Shown here: in pieces, positions 58,233 to 64,000 of the stretch
Numbering within the stretch: the stretch's first letter is position 1
Layout: each line of letters starts with the position of its first letter
From: a virus
Length of the DNA stretch: 64,000 nt
Direction: 5' to 3' (one strand)
IMG/VR virus record: IMGVR_UViG_3300034684_000059
Coordinates: 23,469 to 87,468 of that record
Made by a program: the position numbers and the translations under genes
The notes under the pieces: model-generated
Databases searched by the model: none
What the model was told of the DNA's origin: nothing
What the model saw: only the letters and a program-made list of their open reading frames with translations

Positions 58233-59770
58233 TGCATATTCTGCGTGACTCCATAAGTGAATACATTACTCTTACAAGAAACAATTCTCTTGGACACATG
58301 TCCAAAACTCTTGCTGAGTACATAGAGGCAAGGACTCCTGAAGGATTATCCGATGCAGAACTTCAGGCACATGTTGTTGATATGATTGACGAGTATTTTA
58401 AAAACGATGAGCATAACTCACAATACAACGTAGTACGAACTATAGGGCAACTGACTGCAGACGTATACAACAAATCCAATCTGAAGTTAACCGCCGAAGT
58501 TACTCCTGTAGTGGAGCAACTGTGTTCCAAAATTGTGGATCGAGCTTCTGAGAATTATGCTCGTCGAGTTGGTATATACCAACTTAACGACAAGAAACGC
58601 CTTGCTCCTAAAAACTACACGATCTTCTCTGTTGATGAGGATGTCCTCAGGAATATCCAAGGACGACTTTCCGGATTACTTAACAAATATTCTATCAACA
58701 TAGGGTCAGAATTTCATCTCACTAACCTTTGGAGTACTGCAACAAAAGTACTCCAAAAGGAATATGCTCATCATGGTCCCATGACCATGAAATACCTTGT
58801 CGATCAGGTTGAAGAGTTGTTCTCTGAAGAAGAACGCAACGACCCTATGCTTAACCGAATTTTAAACTTCCTTTCCACCAACACAACTTGTGCGTACAAC
58901 TTTAAGGATCTGTTCCTTGAAGGTTCTTCCGGTGTCGGAATGAGCATGAAATTTATCCAGGACGTAACAGCGTTCAAGTCTGCTCTGACTAAAGTCTACG
59001 AAAAGTTTGTACCTTCTAGTATGGACATCTTAGAAGAGACGCAGGAACTTCTTGATGCTAAGTTCAGTGTACTGGAAGATCTTCATGTATTAGCTGACAC
59101 TGGGCTGGTACTTGCTAAAGACCAATATTCTAAAACTTTAGTTATTGGTCTGGACATGCTCAATGGCGATATGCTTGAAGAGTATCAAAAGAATGGTGGT
59201 AAGTTGACTGACATCAGTGCACACTTACGATTGTACTACAATAAAGATGAAGAAGACGTTCTGTATCCTTACGCTACTCATCAGGAGTTTCCCAAGACGG
59301 GATTGAGTTACACTTTCATGTTGAAGTCTTTACCTCAGACAAGAAGTGCTATCGAATCTCTGATGGATAAAGTTAATCTTGAAGATACCGAACTGAAAAC
59401 TAAGTCTTTAGTACATGCTCTTGAATTTGAACTCAGAACTTATCTTGAGAATAATCTGACTCAAGGTAATATTCCTGAGGATGTTCCTGAAATGCACGCT
59501 AAAGACATTTGTTACAATAAGTTAACCACACACGTAAACAAGTTCAAGTATAACCCGGAAATGTGCATAGAAGATGTGGTATACTCCTATGTGTTAGATA
59601 CTTGGTACAATACTTCTCTTGTTTCGACTATCCACAAAACTTTAGGTAGTCAGTTGGTAACTTCTCTTTCAGGAAAAGAGAATCTTGAATCCTCAGATAT
59701 TGCAACTCTGCATTGTAAAACTCAAGCGGAAATAGTTTCATCGTTTTTACTCGATACTATCGTCGAATAA
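58232..59770 (+). CDS. hypothetical protein, 512 aa
   Basis: Start coupled to the 59-aa gene (TAATG), with CAGGAGAAT upstream. Helical protein with acidic surface; segments include LTLNNSLGHMSK-like start, EEERNDPMLNRILNFLSTNT and EDTELKTKSLVHALEFELRTY. The gene uses GC-balanced codons like its neighbours. Early promoter variant upstream and a strong terminator downstream make a two-gene unit. No family recognised. Confidence 0.7.
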   Translation: MHILRDSISEYITLTRNNSLGHMSKTLAEYIEARTPEGLSDAELQAHVVDMIDEYFKNDEHNSQYNVVRTIGQLTADVYNKSNLKLTAEVTPVVEQLCSKIVDRASENYARRVGIYQLNDKKRLAPKNYTIFSVDEDVLRNIQGRLSGLLNKYSINIGSEFHLTNLWSTATKVLQKEYAHHGPMTMKYLVDQVEELFSEEERNDPMLNRILNFLSTNTTCAYNFKDLFLEGSSGVGMSMKFIQDVTAFKSALTKVYEKFVPSSMDILEETQELLDAKFSVLEDLHVLADTGLVLAKDQYSKTLVIGLDMLNGDMLEEYQKNGGKLTDISAHLRLYYNKDEEDVLYPYATHQEFPKTGLSYTFMLKSLPQTRSAIESLMDKVNLEDTELKTKSLVHALEFELRTYLENNLTQGNIPEDVPEMHAKDICYNKLTTHVNKFKYNPEMCIEDVVYSYVLDTWYNTSLVSTIHKTLGSQLVTSLSGKENLESSDIATLHCKTQAEIVSSFLLDTIVE

Positions 59771-59787
59771 CTCTACCTCCTTGGAAA

Positions 59788-59825
59788 GTAAGTATCTCTC
59801 CCTTTTATCGGGGAGAGATACTTAC
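59788..59825 (+). terminator. strong hairpin terminator
   Basis: GTAAGTATCTCTCCC / GGGAGAGATACTTAC stem. Confidence 0.9.
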
Positions 59826-59842
59826 GCATCTAGATTGGGAAC

Positions 59843-59858
59843 TATATTGCTTTTAAAA
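59843..59858 (+). promoter_or_regulatory. early promoter variant (TATATTGC)
   Basis: GGAAC then TATATTGC at 59843-59850 then TTTTAAAA; one base from the core, and placed right after a terminator as other early promoters are. Confidence 0.45.
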
Positions 59859-59859
59859 T

Positions 59860-60088
59860 AAGAGGTATCGACAAACATTAGAAGTTGTTTGTGCCAAATA
59901 TACAAAATAATCAGCACGTGGTGGATCCTACTGCCACACAATATTTGTCAGAAATACGAACCTATGCGGGATATGTTCGCAAGCTCTTCATACTTGTACT
60001 CTAAAATCACGGTATCGCAATTTCAATATATACATTATCTCCACAAGAAAGAAGAAGGACTCCCGTAACAGGAGTCCTTCTTTTTTTT
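59860..60088 (+). ncRNA. candidate small RNA between terminators, about 220 nt
   Basis: No gene with a ribosome site lies here; the longest ATG frame (34 codons from about 59963) runs into the terminator. Stems visible: ACAAAC/GTTTGT near 59872-59893, GTGG/CCAC near 59929-59948, TGCG/CGCA near 59964-59981, and the terminal AAGAAGGACTCC/GGAGTCCTTCTT with T8. Promoter-like core and terminator on both ends support a small-RNA gene. Confidence 0.45.
60051..60088. terminator. strong bidirectional terminator
   Basis: GAAGAAGGACTCC / GGAGTCCTTCTTC-type stem with T8 on the plus side; the minus-strand baseplate gene ends at 60091. Confidence 0.9.
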
Positions 60089-60090
60089 CA

Positions 60091-62979
60091 TTATGCAACT
60101 GCAACAAACTCTATATCGATGGATTTTTTAACCCCGATCGTGTTGCTGGTAGTAAGATAAAGTTCTTGACGAATAGAAGGCTGTACTCCTTTATCAAGAA
60201 CTCTTATTGTCTGAAGTGTTGTCATGCCATTGATACCAAGAACATCAACTGCTTCAATATAGTCTAAACTTTCTCGAATAGTGGATGTAAGTTCAGTCAA
60301 TGAAATAGTTTTCTGAGAAATATTCTTTTCTAAGATAGAAATGATAGATTCTCTTAATGTATCTTTGGTAGTTTCGTCGTTGACTACTGCAGGAGGAACA
60401 TGACATTTGAATTTTATACTCATATTCAAAGGCATCGTAAGTTCAAGATTATCTCCGATACTGAACTTTGCTTGACCTAAAGTTCGAGTAGGACGGAAAT
60501 ACATTTTATCAGATTCGTTAAGTTTATCTAAAGCTGAACGAATAGTTGTAAAATACGATTCAAGAATAGCAGGTAACTCTTTCTTGAACTTTTGCTGGGT
60601 AGGTTGTTCACTAAGGTATATCGCAGCATCTATCATGAGAGCATTGACGTAGTATATCTGCACTCGGTCTTTAGCCAGTATGGGTTTGTTGTAATCATCG
60701 TAAACTATATCTCCTTCACGATGAACCCACACAGGTTCTCCTTCTTCTGTAAAAATAGGATCTCCCATCTTGTGGAGTTTTACAAGTTCAGGAAGCTCTG
60801 TTTCTGGATTGACCACTACTACAGGAACTCCATTGTCGTCTGTCTGGTATATATCTTGAGAGTATGTAGCTTGAAGATCGTACTCGTGTCGGATGTATTG
60901 TTTTTCGCTCCAAGATAAATTAACGTTGTTATAGACAACGTCATCCAGGGCATATCCTAATTGGATATTGCAAGACTGAGTTAAAAGTACATGGTGCGTA
61001 CTTTTTAAACTTTCAGCGACTCCTGAATACAAATGTGACGCAGTGATAGCCGTAGGAAAATGTTCTTTTTTCACCATGAACACAATGGTGTACTTTCCTT
61101 CAAAAGGAACGATATGATTCCATTCGTTGACGGTATCTTTTAATGTCGTCATCTCCAAATGGTGTTCTCTGGTGATGTTATAATTGGTATCAAGATGCGC
61201 TCTGTAAACATGTGAGCCTTCGAACATCTGAAGGAAATTTAACTTTGTTCCGACTTGTACTCCTTCGATAGAAGAAGTGAAGATGTATACTTCAATATCA
61301 GATTCGGGTATATTTACCAGATCTTTTGATTTTTCGACTACGAAATCTACAATGTATCCTCCACTTCCGTCTGCAAGATGAGATATCACTCCCATGTTCG
61401 AAACCATTTGAGCTGTGATCTGATCATTTTCTTTTTCGAACTTTAACGAATCTAACTTCGGTTGCATCAGGTTGTAGCTGTTAGCCCGTGAGTATCTTCC
61501 ATCAGGAACTAATCGTATATGATACGGAGACTTAGTGTACTGATATTTATTAAAATGCTCAACTTTTTCTTGTCTGGTCATTTCTTCTAATTCAGATAAC
61601 GATGTATCCGATACAGGAACACAAGTTCCACTAGAAGACTTATATTCGTAAAGACATGTGGGTAATATGGTCAAAAGTCCGTCTGGTGTTTTTCGAATGT
61701 GTGAAACATTATCGACAGTATCGTTTTCGATATGTATATACGCACTCATGGTAGGTACTATCCCACCAACATTATCCCGAAGGATCTTGTGTGCATGGTA
61801 CATCAAATTAGTTAAGTTATCTTCATACCTCGAAATAGAGAACCCTGTATCTGCAAAATACGCTTCCATATCCATAGGAGTTATAAGTGCAGATGCATGA
61901 AATGCATTATTTATCACTCGGTTTCGTTTTTCTTCAAATGACAGTTCATTAGATCCGCCATTGATCTGAGTTGCCCCAATGGATACGACGTTGACAGGTA
62001 CAGTATTGAGGATTTGAGAGTACAGATTGTTTTTGATACTTACGTTATAATTTACCCCCAAACTACTTGGGGATATACTACTTATATCTATTTGAAGCTG
62101 TCCTCGTGTCGTATATAACTCAACCTCTAATCTATTGCCCATTTGTCCGTTGGTGAAATAGATTTGAGGAACTTTAAGTATGAACGAATTATTTTCCGGA
62201 GTTACTAACACGTTGACTGTGGGAGTATATGGATCGTATATGTCCACAGATAAAGACTGGTGCATCAAATGACGAACACCGTCTTTAACATTGAATACTC
62301 TAAGAGCGTAGAACTTGTGAGGGTATTTATAGGTTTTATACCAACCTTGGCCAGGGATAAGGTCTTCTTGTATCCTGGTCAATGTGAATTGGTATACAGG
62401 TATCTTCAAGTTAATAAGTTCCATATTTACCCATTTCTGGACGGTATGTGGAACTATGTTCTGTGTGATGTCATGAAGTTGATGTTCTTCACTAGTATCA
62501 AACATGGCAATAGTGTTGCCTGTTTGTTTATTGATCCGTATCTCTATCGGATAATAAATTCCAAACTTGTATTCCCCAACTGTAAATACAGTTTCTGCAG
62601 GAATAATAACCTTTGAATAAACTTCATTGAAAGATCTTGCATTATTGACAAGATAGTTTTTATCTAAGGTTAAAATGACTTCGGTTGTTGAAGGTGTGGA
62701 ATACATACCGACATAATCGAAATCCGATATATGTTTTGTGAGATCTTTAGAGTCTATGGCTCTTAAAGGATATGTAGCATCCACTTCTTTTTGGACTATC
62801 CGTGAATGTAATGCTGTAATAGTTGAACAAGCTTCAAGCAAGAATGCTGCGACATTGTTAGGATCAACTACAACGTGTTCTCCACCAAGTCTGAGTTGAA
62901 GATCTTCTAAAAATGATCGTTGAGATTCTAACGGATTCTTAAGTACATTTAAAGTCCAGTTCGGATCATCTAACCGCAT
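60091..62979 (-). CDS. baseplate wedge protein, T4 gp6-like (baseplate J family)
   Basis: 962 residues. The region about 340-395 (GGSNELSFEEKRNRVINNAF, ALITPMDMEAYFADTGFSIS) has the gp6/baseplate-J pattern of a conserved helix, then T-x-x-D-x-E/Y and a strand. The C-terminal 150 residues (RPTRTLGQAKFSI, LTELTSTIRESLDYIEAVDV) match the gp6 end domain with its beta sheet and IRES-x-x-x-I helix. Size fits T4 gp6 (660) plus extra beta domains, including a repeated DDNG/VNPETE-type loop near 740-780. It dimerises in T4 to form the baseplate ring. GAGGAAATC precedes the start on the minus strand. The neighbour upstream is a probable baseplate protein. Confidence 0.72.
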   Translation of the reverse strand: MRLDDPNWTLNVLKNPLESQRSFLEDLQLRLGGEHVVVDPNNVAAFLLEACSTITALHSRIVQKEVDATYPLRAIDSKDLTKHISDFDYVGMYSTPSTTEVILTLDKNYLVNNARSFNEVYSKVIIPAETVFTVGEYKFGIYYPIEIRINKQTGNTIAMFDTSEEHQLHDITQNIVPHTVQKWVNMELINLKIPVYQFTLTRIQEDLIPGQGWYKTYKYPHKFYALRVFNVKDGVRHLMHQSLSVDIYDPYTPTVNVLVTPENNSFILKVPQIYFTNGQMGNRLEVELYTTRGQLQIDISSISPSSLGVNYNVSIKNNLYSQILNTVPVNVVSIGATQINGGSNELSFEEKRNRVINNAFHASALITPMDMEAYFADTGFSISRYEDNLTNLMYHAHKILRDNVGGIVPTMSAYIHIENDTVDNVSHIRKTPDGLLTILPTCLYEYKSSSGTCVPVSDTSLSELEEMTRQEKVEHFNKYQYTKSPYHIRLVPDGRYSRANSYNLMQPKLDSLKFEKENDQITAQMVSNMGVISHLADGSGGYIVDFVVEKSKDLVNIPESDIEVYIFTSSIEGVQVGTKLNFLQMFEGSHVYRAHLDTNYNITREHHLEMTTLKDTVNEWNHIVPFEGKYTIVFMVKKEHFPTAITASHLYSGVAESLKSTHHVLLTQSCNIQLGYALDDVVYNNVNLSWSEKQYIRHEYDLQATYSQDIYQTDDNGVPVVVVNPETELPELVKLHKMGDPIFTEEGEPVWVHREGDIVYDDYNKPILAKDRVQIYYVNALMIDAAIYLSEQPTQQKFKKELPAILESYFTTIRSALDKLNESDKMYFRPTRTLGQAKFSIGDNLELTMPLNMSIKFKCHVPPAVVNDETTKDTLRESIISILEKNISQKTISLTELTSTIRESLDYIEAVDVLGINGMTTLQTIRVLDKGVQPSIRQELYLTTSNTIGVKKSIDIEFVAVA

Positions 62980-62988
62980 GATTTCCTC

Positions 62989-64000
62989 CTAGACGTAAAC
63001 TATATCCCCGGAAGGAGAAGACGTCTGTCTTGTTTCATTGATAAGTTTTTCATAGAACTTTCTTTTTGCTCGGATACGAATGTCTGTATCTACACTATCT
63101 TGCAAGTAGGTATCTTTCTGTTCATGCGGTTTAGCATAAAACTCTAACTTTGGACCATTTGCTGTTGTGACAATATAGGGAAGTCCTAAGAAGTTATCTC
63201 CGGGAGCATTGCCCAATTTAACTCTATTTTGACTGAGAATATCTGGACAAAACTTTGCCATCTTCATATTGAATTCTTTAAGTATCACAGGATCGTTTTC
63301 TTCTCCCATGATATTACATTTAAAAGTCACGTTGAATTTTCTTGCTGCTTCGACATAAGTATCGGACTGACTGTAGTCAAAAACACTTCCCGAAGATCTC
63401 AACGTCGGAAAACATCCTGTTGCAGCACACCATCTGGTGATATATTGTTTTGATGTGTCCAGCATAAATCTGTATATAGTACAAGTGAATCCCATGACAT
63501 TCTGATCTATATCTTGAGAATGTTGAACCATTTCTCCTCGTACAACTCTGTCTATATACATAGCCCAATACTGAAGAATGGCAGCACATATCCCCCCTGG
63601 AAGATCAGAAAATGTCATACTAAGATCAAACGACTTAGTATTCCTATCTGAGCCTATCGGAATAGTCATATCTTCGGAAAAAAGTCCTGCTTCAGAAGTC
63701 CAGGTCTCAAGAGTACCGTTGGGGAATCCACTGATACTTTCCACTGCGTTAGTTATGGGAGTAAGAAAAGGAGAATCATTGTCCATATATGGACAGTTAC
63801 TTATTAATTCTTGATATCGAACATTTCTAGCAGTTTTAGAATCAAGAAGAAATCGTATCATAAATTGTATAGTGTTAGGATCTAACGTATCCAGCATAGA
63901 AAACAATCTAGTCATTCGTAAATTGATAGAATTCAGATTGAGTTCTGGTCTTGTGATAAACGTTAACCCTGGGTATTCTGTATTTTGTATGATCGATCTG
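62989..64000 (-). CDS. putative baseplate/tail protein, 5' end outside the window
   Basis: The minus-strand frame stays open from TAA/stop at 62989 through the right edge at 64000; although an ATG exists at 63915, sequence before it looks coding (NTEYPGLTFITRPELNLNSI), so the true start is beyond the window. At least 336 residues. It contains DLSMTFSDLPGGICAAILQYW and FSMLDTLDPNTIQFMIRF. It ends nine bases before the gp6-like gene, so the two are one operon. Tail or baseplate role from context only. Confidence 0.7.
   Translation of the reverse strand, partial: RSIIQNTEYPGLTFITRPELNLNSINLRMTRLFSMLDTLDPNTIQFMIRFLLDSKTARNVRYQELISNCPYMDNDSPFLTPITNAVESISGFPNGTLETWTSEAGLFSEDMTIPIGSDRNTKSFDLSMTFSDLPGGICAAILQYWAMYIDRVVRGEMVQHSQDIDQNVMGFTCTIYRFMLDTSKQYITRWCAATGCFPTLRSSGSVFDYSQSDTYVEAARKFNVTFKCNIMGEENDPVILKEFNMKMAKFCPDILSQNRVKLGNAPGDNFLGLPYIVTTANGPKLEFYAKPHEQKDTYLQDSVDTDIRIRAKRKFYEKLINETRQTSSPSGDIVYV

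Overview
The window looks like part of a jumbo tailed phage of the phiKZ-like, nucleus-forming type (Chimalliviridae in current taxonomy). It carries pieces of two multisubunit RNA polymerases: a beta C-terminal half and a beta-prime C-terminal half in tandem at 1193-5314 (like phiKZ gp71-73/gp74, the non-virion enzyme), and a beta-prime N-terminal half (37523-39466, minus) and a large beta N-terminal protein (48325-52851) on either side of a giant virion protein (like phiKZ gp180, gp181 and gp178, the virion enzyme). The assignment is also supported by at least thirteen copies of the phiKZ-type early promoter core TATATTAC. The phiKZ gene numbers are recalled from the literature, not from a search. 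The DNA is AT-rich, genes are tightly packed with AAGGAG-type ribosome binding sites, and hairpin terminators separate transcription units. The host cannot be named; the lysozyme and the anaerobic ribonucleotide reductase suggest a bacterium that can live without oxygen.

Layout. 1-7.4 kb: end of an upstream gene, two hypothetical genes, non-virion RNA polymerase halves, a lysine-rich protein and an SF2 helicase. 7.5-18.9 kb: a thrombospondin-type protein, a SLOG-fold protein, small early-type genes, anaerobic ribonucleotide reductase NrdD interrupted by a mini-intein, a structured intergenic RNA and a DUF4326 protein. 18.9-20.6 kb: a glycine-rich protein on the minus strand, then about 600 non-coding bases with a long hairpin and a very G-rich tract. 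20.6-26.1 kb: small unknown genes and, on the minus strand, a truncated C-terminal remnant of adenylosuccinate synthetase (PurA/PurZ family). 26.2-29.7 kb: NrdG, a membrane-anchored T4-type lysozyme and unknown genes. 29.7-35.8 kb: a decayed small gene and a tail-fibre-like cluster with a second glycine-rich protein. 35.9-37.5 kb: an early-promoter gene of seventeen 24-residue BspA-like repeats, then a short early-promoter RNA with no convincing ORF. 37.5-52.9 kb: virion RNA polymerase and large virion genes. 52.9-55.1 kb: orphan HigA-like antitoxin, tRNA-Leu(UAA), structured RNA, small early genes and a second thrombospondin-type protein. 55.1-64 kb: large unknown proteins, a T4 gp6-like baseplate protein and a gene running off the right edge.

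How it fits together. In the phiKZ scheme the injected virion polymerase reads TATATTAC promoters, one of which stands in front of the non-virion polymerase genes; that second enzyme then transcribes the middle and late genes. NrdD and NrdG form a nucleotide-supply pair although 11 kb apart. Two families of host-interaction or decoration-like proteins (thrombospondin type and glycine-rich) are each present as an inverted pair with near-identical N-terminal modules and different C-terminal parts, which points to recent duplication and module swapping.
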